From positions 1 to 64,000 of the forward strand of contig NZ_VSWH01000001.1 in NCBI RefSeq assembly GCF_009602705.1: a stretch of DNA of 64,000 nt, given 5' to 3'. Shown piece after piece: positions 25,340-32,904 of this stretch. Under the pieces are notes generated by a model. It saw only the letters and a list, made by a program, of their open reading frames with translations. It was not told the origin of the DNA and did not search any database. Each line of letters starts with the position of its first letter. The first letter of the stretch is position 1. The translations under genes were made by a program, and so were the position numbers. Source of the stretch: Chryseobacterium vaccae (GTDB lineage Bacteria; Bacteroidota; Bacteroidia; Flavobacteriales; Weeksellaceae).

Positions 25340-27199
25340 ATGAAAAAAATATACATTGTTTCCGCACTTACCATTGCTGTTGCAGCATTTTCACAAAAAC
25401 CGCTTGAAAAAGTAGAGCCTGCTTTCTGGTGGAAAGGAATGAAAAATCCTGAACTTCAGATCCTGGTATATGGAAAAGACATCGCTAAACATCAGATTGA
25501 ATTGTCAGATGGTGTGCAGGTGAAAGATATTCAGAAGACTGACAATCCTAACTATGCCTTCGTTACCGTCAATACCAATGAAATTAATGTTCCGAAATTC
25601 ACCCTCAATGTCAAAAACGGGAAACAGAATCTGGGTTCATACACTTATGAACTCAAACAGAGAAATCCCGGATCAGCAGACCGTGAATCCTTTACCTCAA
25701 AAGATGTAATGTATCTTATCATGCCTGACCGTTTTGCTAATGGTGATGAAACAAATGATTTTCAAGCGGATCTGACAGAAAAAGCAGACCGGAAACTTCC
25801 CAACGGAAGACATGGCGGCGACTTAAAAGGGATCATCAAAAATATTGATTATATCCAAAATCTTGGTGCTACAGCAGTATGGCTTACTCCTGTAAATGAA
25901 GATAACGAAAAAGTATATTCTTACCACGGATACGCTCAGACCGATCTGTATAAAATAGACGGAAGATTCGGGACCAACGAAGAATACAGAGAACTTTCCC
26001 GTGAACTGAATAAAAGGAAAATGATGTTGGTCATGGATTATGTTACCAATCACTGGGGGGTGTCCCATTGGATGATCAAAGATATGCCTTCCAAAGACTG
26101 GATCCACTGGTTTACCGATGGAGAAAACGGATTCAAACGTTCCAATTATAAAACAACTACGCAGTTTGATACCAATGCATCAGAAATTGATAAAAAATAC
26201 GCTCTGGACGGCTGGTTTGACAAAACAATGCCGGATCTCAACCAGAAAAATCCTTTGGTACTAAAATATTTAACCCAGAACGCCATCTGGTGGATTGAAT
26301 ATGCTGAATTAGGAGGCTTCCGGGTAGATACCTATCCGTACAACGATAAAGAAGCAATGGCTGCATGGGCAAAAGCAATTACCGATGAATATCCTAAATT
26401 CAACATTGTAGGGGAATCATGGCTTTACACTGCTGGCCAGATCTCAGCATGGCAGAAGAATTCTAAAACAGGAGAAGCGGCGGGGTACAACTCCAATCTG
26501 CCTTCCGTTATGGATTTTATGCTTTTTAGTGATATGCCGAAAGCTTTTAACGAAAAAGAAAGCTGGGACAGCGGAATGATAAAGCTCTACAATTCCTTTA
26601 CCAGCGATTTTTTATATCCTGATATCAACAATATCTTAGTCTTCTTTGAAAACCACGATACCGAACGTTGGAACGAGATTTTCAAAGGCGATCCTAAAAT
26701 ATACAAGATGGCGCTAGCTCTGATTTCTACCGCTCGTGGAATTCCACAGATCTATTACGGCTCAGAAATAGGAATGCGCGGAAACAAGAAAAAAGGAGGA
26801 GATGCTGACATCCGCAGAGACTTTCCGGGTGGCTGGAAATCTGATAAGCAGAATGCGTTCAATCCATCAGAACAGACCTCTGAACAAAAAGAGTTTTATC
26901 AGTTTACCCAGAAATTATTAAACTGGAGAAAAGGAAAAGAAGTCATCCACACCGGGAAAACTAAAAATTACGTTCCTAAAGATGGCGTTTTTACCTATTT
27001 CAGATATAATGATAAGGAAAGCGTAATGGTTATGATCAATAACAGTAAAAAAGAACAGGTCGTAGACTTAAGATATTTTGAAGAGTCCCTCAAAGGATTT
27101 TCCAAAGGGAAAGAAATTATTTCAGGAATGGAGCTGAGTTTAAAGCACACCACAACAATTCCTGCCAGAACTTCGTTTATTATTGAACTTGAAAAATAA
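25340..27199 (+). CDS. GH13 alpha-amylase/cyclomaltodextrinase-type hydrolase
   Basis: The 619-residue enzyme hydrolyses alpha-1,4-glucans. It has a signal peptide (KKIYIVSALTIAVAAFS), an N-terminal beta-sandwich resembling the cyclomaltodextrinase N domain (about 25-125), and a GH13 TIM barrel with all four conserved regions: DYVTNH, GGFRVDTYPYND (nucleophile Asp), IVGESW (acid/base Glu) and FFENHDTER. A C-terminal beta domain completes it. It resembles SusA-type neopullulanases. The ATG at 25340 is chosen over a TTG at 25328 because it starts the signal peptide. The NTF2-like gene follows after 9 bp. Confidence 0.94.
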   Translation: MKKIYIVSALTIAVAAFSQKPLEKVEPAFWWKGMKNPELQILVYGKDIAKHQIELSDGVQVKDIQKTDNPNYAFVTVNTNEINVPKFTLNVKNGKQNLGSYTYELKQRNPGSADRESFTSKDVMYLIMPDRFANGDETNDFQADLTEKADRKLPNGRHGGDLKGIIKNIDYIQNLGATAVWLTPVNEDNEKVYSYHGYAQTDLYKIDGRFGTNEEYRELSRELNKRKMMLVMDYVTNHWGVSHWMIKDMPSKDWIHWFTDGENGFKRSNYKTTTQFDTNASEIDKKYALDGWFDKTMPDLNQKNPLVLKYLTQNAIWWIEYAELGGFRVDTYPYNDKEAMAAWAKAITDEYPKFNIVGESWLYTAGQISAWQKNSKTGEAAGYNSNLPSVMDFMLFSDMPKAFNEKESWDSGMIKLYNSFTSDFLYPDINNILVFFENHDTERWNEIFKGDPKIYKMALALISTARGIPQIYYGSEIGMRGNKKKGGDADIRRDFPGGWKSDKQNAFNPSEQTSEQKEFYQFTQKLLNWRKGKEVIHTGKTKNYVPKDGVFTYFRYNDKESVMVMINNSKKEQVVDLRYFEESLKGFSKGKEIISGMELSLKHTTTIPARTSFIIELEK

Positions 27200-27208
27200 A
27201 TAATACCT

Positions 27209-27727
27209 ATGAAAAAATTAATAGCAGCTTATACATTAATCCTTTTTTTATTTGGATTTTCGATGCTTTCGGCACAATCTGGTAAAACATTTGAGAAAGA
27301 AAAATCAGAGATCAGTACGATGCTTGATGGTTTTAACACCGCTGCTGCAAAATCTGATTTCAACACCTATTTCAATTATTTTGCCGATGAATCTACCTTT
27401 ATCGGAACCGATGCTACCGAAGTCTGGGATAAAAAAGCCTTCATGGTTTGGGCAAAACCTTATTTTGACAAAAAGAAAACCTGGAACTTTACAGCTCTGA
27501 AAAGAAACATCTATTTCAGCAAAGACGGAAAGCTGGCATGGTTTGATGAATTGCTCAATACCCAGATGAAGATCTGCAGAGGATCTGGAGTGGTAGAAAA
27601 AATTAATGGCAGCTGGAAAGTAAAGCAATATGTACTTTCCATGACGGTCCCAAACGATGTAGTAGATAAAGTAGTTGCTGAAAAAACAGCTATTGAAGAT
27701 CTGTTGATACAAGAATTAAAGAAATAA
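27209..27727 (+). CDS. Secreted NTF2/SnoaL-like protein
   Basis: The 172-residue product has a signal peptide (KKLIAAYTLILFLFGFSMLSAQ) and one NTF2-like domain, recognisable from an initial helix ISTMLDGFNTAAAKSDFNTY, FADESTFIGTDATEVWDKKAF and the closing VEKINGSWKVKQYVLSMTVP. Such small cone-shaped domains bind ligands or catalyse simple reactions, but no catalytic residues can be assigned. It is embedded between the amylase gene (9 bp) and the sugar carrier gene (2 bp), so it is certainly co-expressed with the maltodextrin system, where its role is unknown. Confidence 0.82.
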   Translation: MKKLIAAYTLILFLFGFSMLSAQSGKTFEKEKSEISTMLDGFNTAAAKSDFNTYFNYFADESTFIGTDATEVWDKKAFMVWAKPYFDKKKTWNFTALKRNIYFSKDGKLAWFDELLNTQMKICRGSGVVEKINGSWKVKQYVLSMTVPNDVVDKVVAEKTAIEDLLIQELKK

Positions 27728-27729
27728 AG

Positions 27730-29133
27730 ATGAAGGCTTCTAATACTGTTTCAAAAAAAATAAAACCCAATCTTTCCATGCTCCAGATCATCAATATGAG
27801 CATGGGATTTCTGGGAATCCAGATGGCATTCGGGCTGCAGAACGGTAATGCAAGCCGTATTCTGGCCAATCTGGGAGCAGATGTTCATGAATTATCATGG
27901 TTCTGGCTGGTAGCTCCAATTACAGGCCTTATTGTTCAGCCGATTATCGGGCATATGGGAGATAATACCTGGAGCCCGCTGGGAAGAAGAAAACCTTACT
28001 TTTTAATTGGAGCCATTCTTTGCGCCATAGGATTGGTATTGCTTCCCAATGCAGCATCTGTAACCACTATGTTTGCCGCCAGTGCACTTTTACTGGCTGT
28101 GGTTTTCCTTGCCATGATGGATGCTTCCGTCAATATTGCTATGGAACCTTTCAGAGCGTTGGTAGGAGATATGCTGCCAAAACACCAGGGAACTGTTGGA
28201 TTTTCGGTGCAGACTATTCTGATAGGATTTGGTGCCGTACTCGGTTCCTATCTGCCGGATTGGCTGACTAAACTTGGAGTTTCCAATGTAGCTCCCGAAG
28301 GTTTTGTCGCTGATAATGTAATTTATTCCTTTTATGTAGGGGCGGTATTGCTTCTCATATCTATTCTGTATACCATTGTCACCACCAGAGAATATTCTCC
28401 GCAGGAATTCGCAGAATTTGAAGAAGAAGGTACAGAAACAGAGAAAGTACATTCTAAGTTTTCAGATATCTTTAAGGATTTTGCAGCTATCCCTGCGCAG
28501 ATGAAAAAGCTTGGGATCGTTCAGTTTTTCTCATGGTTTGCCCTGTTCACCATGTGGGTATTTACCACGAGTGCCCTGGCAACCCATCATTTGGGGCTTT
28601 CTCCTGAAGATACGCATTCCAAAGCATTCAATGATGCCGGAGACCTTACCGGAAAATTATTCGGGATGTACAATCTATGGGCTATTCCATTTGCATTTTT
28701 ACTGACCCCTATCGCAAAATGGATTGGTAAAAAACAAACCCATGCTTTAGCTTTATTATGCGGAGGATTAGGATTGATCTCAATGTATTTCATTAAAAAT
28801 GTAGATCATCTGTGGATCTCCATGATTGGATTAGGATTTGCCTGGGCAAGTATCCTGGCGATGCCCTATGCGATGCTGATCGAAGTGATTCCGCAAAAGA
28901 AAATGGGGGTTTATATGGGGATCTTTAACTTCTTTATCGTTATACCGCAGATCATCAACGGATTATTGGGAGGTCCTATTGTAAGCGGTATCTTTGGAAA
29001 ACAGGCAATGGATTATGTTGTTGTAGGGGGGGTATGCATGCTTATCGGTGCCTTGGTCACTATGATTTTTGTTAAATCAGAAGATGAAACCCCAAAGGAA
29101 ATACAGGAAGAAATCCAACAGGTACATTTTTAA
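27730..29133 (+). CDS. MFS sugar transporter (SLC45/maltose-type)
   Basis: This inner-membrane carrier of 467 residues has about 12 transmembrane helices. It is expected to move maltose or glucose produced in the periplasm into the cytoplasm with protons. The N-terminal block MGFLGIQMAFGLQNGNASRI and the loop GHMGDNTWSPLGRRKPY are characteristic of the GPH/SLC45-like carriers common in flavobacterial starch loci. A charged cytoplasmic loop (EEEGTETEKVHSKF) separates the two halves. It starts 2 bp after the NTF2-like gene, so the amylase, NTF2 and carrier genes form one operon. Confidence 0.92.
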   Translation: MKASNTVSKKIKPNLSMLQIINMSMGFLGIQMAFGLQNGNASRILANLGADVHELSWFWLVAPITGLIVQPIIGHMGDNTWSPLGRRKPYFLIGAILCAIGLVLLPNAASVTTMFAASALLLAVVFLAMMDASVNIAMEPFRALVGDMLPKHQGTVGFSVQTILIGFGAVLGSYLPDWLTKLGVSNVAPEGFVADNVIYSFYVGAVLLLISILYTIVTTREYSPQEFAEFEEEGTETEKVHSKFSDIFKDFAAIPAQMKKLGIVQFFSWFALFTMWVFTTSALATHHLGLSPEDTHSKAFNDAGDLTGKLFGMYNLWAIPFAFLLTPIAKWIGKKQTHALALLCGGLGLISMYFIKNVDHLWISMIGLGFAWASILAMPYAMLIEVIPQKKMGVYMGIFNFFIVIPQIINGLLGGPIVSGIFGKQAMDYVVVGGVCMLIGALVTMIFVKSEDETPKEIQEEIQQVHF

Positions 29134-29173
29134 GAAGTCACAGGTTCAATAAATAATGAAACTGAAAAATGGG

Positions 29174-29382
29174 ATTACAAAAACCACCTGCCATTTAAAA
29201 AAATGTAGACTTTATTCAATAGAAGCGGGCTTCAGCCCGCTTTGTTTTATTTAAACCAAAAAAGAACAAGAAGATCAACAGGAAAAAAAACAGATTGAAT
29301 TGAAAAACGACATTATAAAAACCGTCTATCATTTAAAAGAATGCAGACTTTATTCAATAGAAGCGCGCTTCAGCCCGCCTCA
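29174..29382 (+). repeat. Two direct copies of a hairpin-bearing intergenic repeat (REP-like)
   Basis: Two copies of about 70 bp (29174-29242 and 29312-29380) share an AAAAACC start, a CATTTAAAA block, and the run ACTTTATTCAATAGAAGC followed by a hairpin. Copy A has the perfect stem AAGCGGGC-TTCA-GCCCGCTT (29223-29242). Copy B has GCGCGC/GCCCGC with one mismatch. A related element is at 48951-48981. No gene is visible in the 345-bp spacer. Confidence 0.65.
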
Positions 29383-29451
29383 AATTTAATCCCATCCCCC
29401 CTTCATCTCCTTTCTTAACCTACATCAACAATTTTCAATTCCCATATCCCG

Positions 29452-29459
29452 TACATTTG
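29452..29459 (+). promoter_or_regulatory. Promoter element TACATTTG of the pirin gene
   Basis: TACATTTG fits TAnnTTTG and lies 19 nt before the ATG at 29479. No good TTTG box is seen at the usual upstream distance. Confidence 0.5.
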
Positions 29460-29478
29460 TACCATAAATAATCACAGA

Positions 29479-30207
29479 ATGAAAACAGTATATCATAAAG
29501 CAGATTCAAGAGGCCATGCCGACCACGGATGGCTGAACAGTTACCACACATTCAGTTTTGCTAACTATCAGAACAAAGACCGAATGAATTTTGGGGTATT
29601 AAGAGTATTGAATGACGATACCGTTACACAAGGAATGGGATTCGGAACACACCCTCACAGGGATATGGAAATTATTTCAATTCCTCTGGAAGGAGATCTG
29701 GAACACAAAGATTCAATGGGAACTACGGCGGTTATTAAAAAAGGCGAGATTCAGGTGATGAGTGCCGGAACCGGAGTAATGCACAGTGAATACAACAAAA
29801 ATAAAGATGTTCCGGTGAAATTTTTACAGATCTGGGTTTTTCCGAAAGAACTGAACGTGGAACCTAGATACGACCAGAAAAGCATCAAAGAGGGAGAAAA
29901 GATCAACGGATTCCAGCAAATCTTATCACCTAATAAAAATGATGACGGAGTATGGATTCATCAGGATGCATGGTTTAATATCGCCAACTTTAAAAAAGGA
30001 AACGGTAAAAACTATATGCTCAACAAAAAAGGAAATGGGGTTTATGCTTTCGTTTTAAAAGGGAGTGCCAAAGTAGGAGACAGGGTTCTCAATGAAAGAG
30101 ACGGGCTTGGAATCTGGGATACCCAGAGTTTCAATATCGAAGCAACGGAAGATACTGAAATCCTGTTGATGGAAGTACCGATGGAGCTGCCGTCTTACTT
30201 AAAATAA
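29479..30207 (+). CDS. Pirin family protein (cupin)
   Basis: This is a cytoplasmic bicupin of 242 residues. The N-terminal cupin has the pirin metal site with histidines and glutamate in FGTHPHRDMEII and the later GTGVMHSEYN block. Bacterial pirins of this YhhW-like type can act as quercetin dioxygenases or as redox sensors, and the substrate cannot be told from sequence. It has its own promoter and is followed after 117 bp by an FMN reductase gene, another redox protein. The length and metal ligands are those of an intact family member. Confidence 0.93.
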   Translation: MKTVYHKADSRGHADHGWLNSYHTFSFANYQNKDRMNFGVLRVLNDDTVTQGMGFGTHPHRDMEIISIPLEGDLEHKDSMGTTAVIKKGEIQVMSAGTGVMHSEYNKNKDVPVKFLQIWVFPKELNVEPRYDQKSIKEGEKINGFQQILSPNKNDDGVWIHQDAWFNIANFKKGNGKNYMLNKKGNGVYAFVLKGSAKVGDRVLNERDGLGIWDTQSFNIEATEDTEILLMEVPMELPSYLK

Positions 30208-30220
30208 ACGTAATAATTAC

Positions 30221-30260
30221 GGATCTTTTTCCAGGATAAATCTGTCTTGGAAAAAGGTCC
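30221..30260 (+). other. Long hairpin between pirin and FMN reductase genes
   Basis: GGATCTTTTTCCA (30221-30233) pairs with TGGAAAAAGGTCC (30248-30260), with one G-U pair. No T tract follows, so it is not a standard terminator. It may stabilise mRNA ends. Confidence 0.45.
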
Positions 30261-30324
30261 ATAATCATAAAAACTTCGCGATATTTGCGATACAATAATA
30301 CATACCTTAAAAATATAGACAATA

Positions 30325-30876
30325 ATGAAAGTTTTAGCAATAGCAGGAAGCAATTCAGAGGCTTCAATGAACAGACAGCTGGTAGCCTATGCAGCATCCA
30401 TGTTTGAAAATGCAGAAGTAGAAGTAATAGACCTTAACCCTTTTGAAATGCCGATTTATAAGCATGAAAGAGAATTAGCGGGTGGTGTACCTCAGGAAGC
30501 TCATGATTTTGCATCGAAAATTGACGGAGCTAATTTACTTTTAGTAGCATTGCCGGAGCACAACGGAACATACTCTACAGCATTCAAAAACGTGTTCGAC
30601 TGGGTGTCCAGAATTAAAGACAGAACCGTATGGAATGAAGTGCCGATGCTATTGATGTCAACATCCCCGGGCGGAAGAGGTGGAGCCGGAGTTTTGGAAG
30701 CAGCAACGAAGCGTTTCCCTTTCCACGGAGGGAATATTGTAGAAACTTTTTCACTTCCTTTTTTCAATGATAACTTCGATAAAGCAGAACAGAAAATTTC
30801 CAATGAAGAGAAAAACACTGAATTAAAGGAGAAAATCACAAAGATTGCGGCCATTGAAACCATCCTTGAAAAATAG
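30325..30876 (+). CDS. NADPH-dependent FMN reductase family protein
   Basis: The 183-residue flavodoxin-like protein reduces FMN, or substrates such as quinones or chromate, with NAD(P)H. The FMN phosphate loop is AGSNSEASMNRQLVAYA, the family signature LPEHNGTYSTAFKNVFDWVSR is complete and MSTSPGGRGGAGVLEAA forms the third FMN contact. The length is that of the family. It has no signal peptide. Its stop is only 2 bp before the -33 box of the next promoter, so nothing else is co-transcribed downstream from its own promoter without passing the following terminator. Confidence 0.92.
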   Translation: MKVLAIAGSNSEASMNRQLVAYAASMFENAEVEVIDLNPFEMPIYKHERELAGGVPQEAHDFASKIDGANLLLVALPEHNGTYSTAFKNVFDWVSRIKDRTVWNEVPMLLMSTSPGGRGGAGVLEAATKRFPFHGGNIVETFSLPFFNDNFDKAEQKISNEEKNTELKEKITKIAAIETILEK

Positions 30877-30878
30877 AA

Positions 30879-30909
30879 TTTGAAAATTCATTTAAAATTA
30901 CTATTTTTG
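30879..30909 (+). promoter_or_regulatory. Strong promoter (TTTG-N19-TATTTTTG) of a tiny transcription unit
   Basis: TTTG at 30879-30882 and TATTTTTG at 30902-30909 are separated by 19 nt, an exact match to the Bacteroidota consensus. Transcription should start near 30913, about 11 nt before a 24-codon ORF. Confidence 0.75.
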
Positions 30910-30923
30910 CAAAAAGAAAAGAG

Positions 30924-30998
30924 ATGAAAATTCAGACCACTTTTAAAGAATGTTTTCCAAAGAAAGGGAAAACTGTGGGCTCTGAAATTCTGAGATAA
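30924..30998 (+). CDS. Possible 24-residue peptide ORF within the small transcription unit
   Basis: An ATG at 30924 preceded by the purine-rich stretch AAAAGAAAAGAG opens a 24-codon frame. It encodes a basic peptide beginning MKIQTTFKECFPKKGKTVG and ends with TAA at 30996-30998, eight bases before a terminator stem. It could be a leader peptide or a real microprotein. The overlap with a well-paired RNA arm makes coding uncertain. No family is recognised. Confidence 0.35.
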   Translation: MKIQTTFKECFPKKGKTVGSEILR

Positions 30999-31005
30999 AA
31001 TAACG

Positions 31006-31037
31006 GCCGATAATCTACCAAGATTGTCGGCTTTTTT
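31006..31037 (+). terminator. Intrinsic terminator of the small unit before purM
   Basis: GCCGATAATCT (31006-31016) pairs with AGATTGTCGGC (31021-31031) over 11 bp with one G-U, has a 4-nt loop, and is followed by TTTTTT. It lies 120 bp upstream of purM. Confidence 0.88.
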
Positions 31038-31089
31038 ATTTTCTAAATCTGAAATAAAAAGTAATTGAAATATTAAAAGATAAGAAGAC

Positions 31090-31150
31090 GTAAGACATCA
31101 GATGCAGGATAATTAGTCATCTGAAATCTGAAATCCGATATCTAAAAATC
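31090..31150 (+). repeat. ATCAGA/ATCTGA word-array spacer (copy 2)
   Basis: The left half has GACATCAGATGCAGGAT and the right half GTCATCTGAAATCTGAAATC, forming loosely inverted halves. It is the same vocabulary as 8390-8475 and 32153-32225 and ends 10 bp before purM. Confidence 0.5.
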
Positions 31151-31159
31151 TAAGCAGAC

Positions 31160-32152
31160 ATGAGCAACACTTACAAATCAGCAGGAGTAGACAAAGAAGA
31201 AGGGTACAAAACGGTTGATAAGATCAAAAAAGCAGTAGGCGAGACCCACAATTCCAATGTACTGAACCATCTGGGAAGCTTTGGAGCTTTCTATGAGATC
31301 GGAGGATATAAAAATCCTGTACTGGTTTCAGGAACAGACGGAGTGGGAACAAAGCTGAAAGTAGCTTTGGATACCAAAAAGTATGACTCTATTGGAGTTG
31401 ACTGCTTTGCCATGTGTGCCAATGATATTCTGTGCCACGGTGCAAAACCATTGTTCTTCTTAGATTATCTGGCTTGCGGTAAATTAGATTCTGAAATTGC
31501 TGCTGAGATTGTTTTAGGAATGGTAAAAGCTTGTAAAGACAATAACTGTGCATTAATTGGTGGAGAAACGGCTGAAATGCCGGGAATGTACCAGCCGGGA
31601 GATTATGATGTTGCCGGATTCTGCGTAGGAATTGTAGAAAAAGATGAGATCATCGACGGTTCCAAAATCAAAGCAGGAAATAAGATCATTGCCCTTCCAA
31701 GCTCAGGATTCCATTCCAATGGATTCTCTTTAGTAAGAAAAGTATTCCCGAACTTCGAAGAGGAGTTTGAAGGAAAACCATTATACGAAACCCTTTTAGT
31801 ACCAACAAGACTTTATTTCCAGGACATTCACAAAGTAATTGAAGAAGTAAAAGTAAGCGGAATTGCCCACATCACAGGAGGTGGACTTTACGAAAACGTT
31901 CCAAGAATTATTCCTGAAGGTCTGTGTGCTTCCATTGATGCTTCCAAAATCAGAATTCCAAGTGTAATGCTTGAACTGGAGAAAAGAGGCGGGGTAGCCC
32001 GTGAAGAAATGTTCGGAACCTTCAATATGGGAGTAGGAATGATCATCGTAGTAGATGCTGAACACGCTGAAAAAGTACTTCACCTTTTAGATGATGCTTA
32101 CGAAATCGGAGAGATCACAGAAGGCGCCGAGAAAATTGATTTGAAATTTTAA
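31160..32152 (+). CDS. purM: Phosphoribosylformylglycinamidine cyclo-ligase (AIR synthetase)
   Basis: PurM closes FGAM to aminoimidazole ribonucleotide with ATP, the fifth step of purine synthesis. The 330-residue protein shows the family ATP-binding stretch LVSGTDGVGTKLKVAL, the DCFAMCANDILCHGAKPLFFLDY block, the glycine-rich LIGGETAEMPGMY loop and LPSSGFHSNGFSLVRKVF. The length is that of the usual dimeric enzyme. It heads the row purM-purN-purH-purD-guaA. The gene is preceded by a repeat spacer and by a separate small transcription unit whose terminator could modulate its expression. Confidence 0.97.
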   Translation: MSNTYKSAGVDKEEGYKTVDKIKKAVGETHNSNVLNHLGSFGAFYEIGGYKNPVLVSGTDGVGTKLKVALDTKKYDSIGVDCFAMCANDILCHGAKPLFFLDYLACGKLDSEIAAEIVLGMVKACKDNNCALIGGETAEMPGMYQPGDYDVAGFCVGIVEKDEIIDGSKIKAGNKIIALPSSGFHSNGFSLVRKVFPNFEEEFEGKPLYETLLVPTRLYFQDIHKVIEEVKVSGIAHITGGGLYENVPRIIPEGLCASIDASKIRIPSVMLELEKRGGVAREEMFGTFNMGVGMIIVVDAEHAEKVLHLLDDAYEIGEITEGAEKIDLKF

Positions 32153-32225
32153 ATGACATCAGATTTCAGATCCTAGACATCAGACTCTAAGTCTGTAATC
32201 TTAAATCTGACATCTAACATCTGAA
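32153..32225 (+). repeat. ATCAGA/ATCTGA word-array spacer (copy 3)
   Basis: The whole purM-purN spacer consists of words such as GACATCAGATTTCAGATCC, AGACATCAGACTC, then AATCTGACATCTAACATCTG. It is related to 8390-8475 and 31090-31150. Confidence 0.5.
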
Positions 32226-32227
32226 TA

Positions 32228-32791
32228 ATGAAAAACATCGTTGTACTCGTTTCCGGCTCAGGAACCAATCTTCAGAGAATCATTGATACCATTGAAGCAG
32301 GTGAAATAGAAAATGCAAAAGTATCTTTGGTTGTTGCAGACAGAGAATGTTACGGACTGGAAAGAGCAAAGAATCATGCTATAGACCATATACTGATTCC
32401 AAGAGGAAAGAATTTCAGCAGTGAACTGGCGAAAGTAATTCCTGCAGATACAGACCTGATCGTTTTAGCAGGATTTTTATCCATTTTAAAACCTGAGTTC
32501 TGTGAAAACTGGAACGGAAAAATTATTAATATCCATCCTGCATTGCTTCCGAAATTCGGAGGAAAAGGAATGTGGGGAATGAATGTTCACAACGCGGTTA
32601 TTGAAGCAGGAGAAAAAGAAAGCGGAGCTACCGTACATTTTGTAACCTCGGGAATTGATGAAGGAGAAGCTATTCTTCAGAAATCATTTGAAGTAACAGC
32701 AGAAGATACCCCGGAAACATTAGCTCAGAAAGTCCACCAGATTGAATATGAGATATTTCCATTAGCCATTAATAAGGTCCTGGGAAACTGA
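32228..32791 (+). CDS. purN: Phosphoribosylglycinamide formyltransferase (GAR transformylase)
   Basis: PurN transfers the formyl group of 10-formyltetrahydrofolate to GAR in the third step of purine synthesis. The 187-residue enzyme starts with the substrate loop VLVSGSGTNLQRII. It carries the catalytic Asn-His pair in IINIHPALLPKFGGKGMWG and the conserved Asp in TVHFVTSGIDEGEAI, so all catalytic residues of the family are present. The length is normal. It is separated from purM by a 75-bp repeat spacer and from purH by a 235-bp spacer with repeats and a structured leader. Confidence 0.96.
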   Translation: MKNIVVLVSGSGTNLQRIIDTIEAGEIENAKVSLVVADRECYGLERAKNHAIDHILIPRGKNFSSELAKVIPADTDLIVLAGFLSILKPEFCENWNGKIINIHPALLPKFGGKGMWGMNVHNAVIEAGEKESGATVHFVTSGIDEGEAILQKSFEVTAEDTPETLAQKVHQIEYEIFPLAINKVLGN

Positions 32792-32880
32792 TAATGTAAC
32801 AATCTAACAATCTAACAATGTACCAGTTTACCAATCATTTATTGTTACATTGTTAAACTGATACATTGTTACATTAATAA
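32790..32880 (+). repeat. TAACAAT word-array forming a long imperfect inverted repeat
   Basis: The left half reads TAATGTAACAATCTAACAAT and on to ATGTACCAGTTTACCAAT. The right half ATTGTTAAACTGATACATTG with TTACATTA is its near complement. A stem of about 30 bp with interruptions is possible, between purN and the purH leader. Confidence 0.55.
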
Positions 32881-32904
32881 AAGAATCTAAGTAAAATAAA
32901 AATA

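Larger units (their letters stand above)
30912..31037 (+). ncRNA. Candidate small structured RNA or attenuator leader upstream of purM
   Basis: The predicted RNA of about 125 nt begins just after a consensus promoter and ends at a strong terminator. Its 5' part folds into one long arm: TTCAGA (30931-30936) with TCTGAA (30981-30986), continued by CCAC (30937-30940) with GTGG (30975-30978). It is capped by GTTTTCC (30952-30958) with GGAAAAC (30967-30973) around an A-rich loop. It could be a stand-alone small RNA, a riboswitch-like leader controlling read-through into purM, or simply the mRNA of the small ORF inside it. I do not recognise a known RNA family. Confidence 0.5.

Noticed and set aside
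31090..32225. Short repeats considered as a CRISPR array
   Set aside because: The repeats are degenerate, 8-11 nt long, have no unique spacers of constant length, and no cas gene is near.
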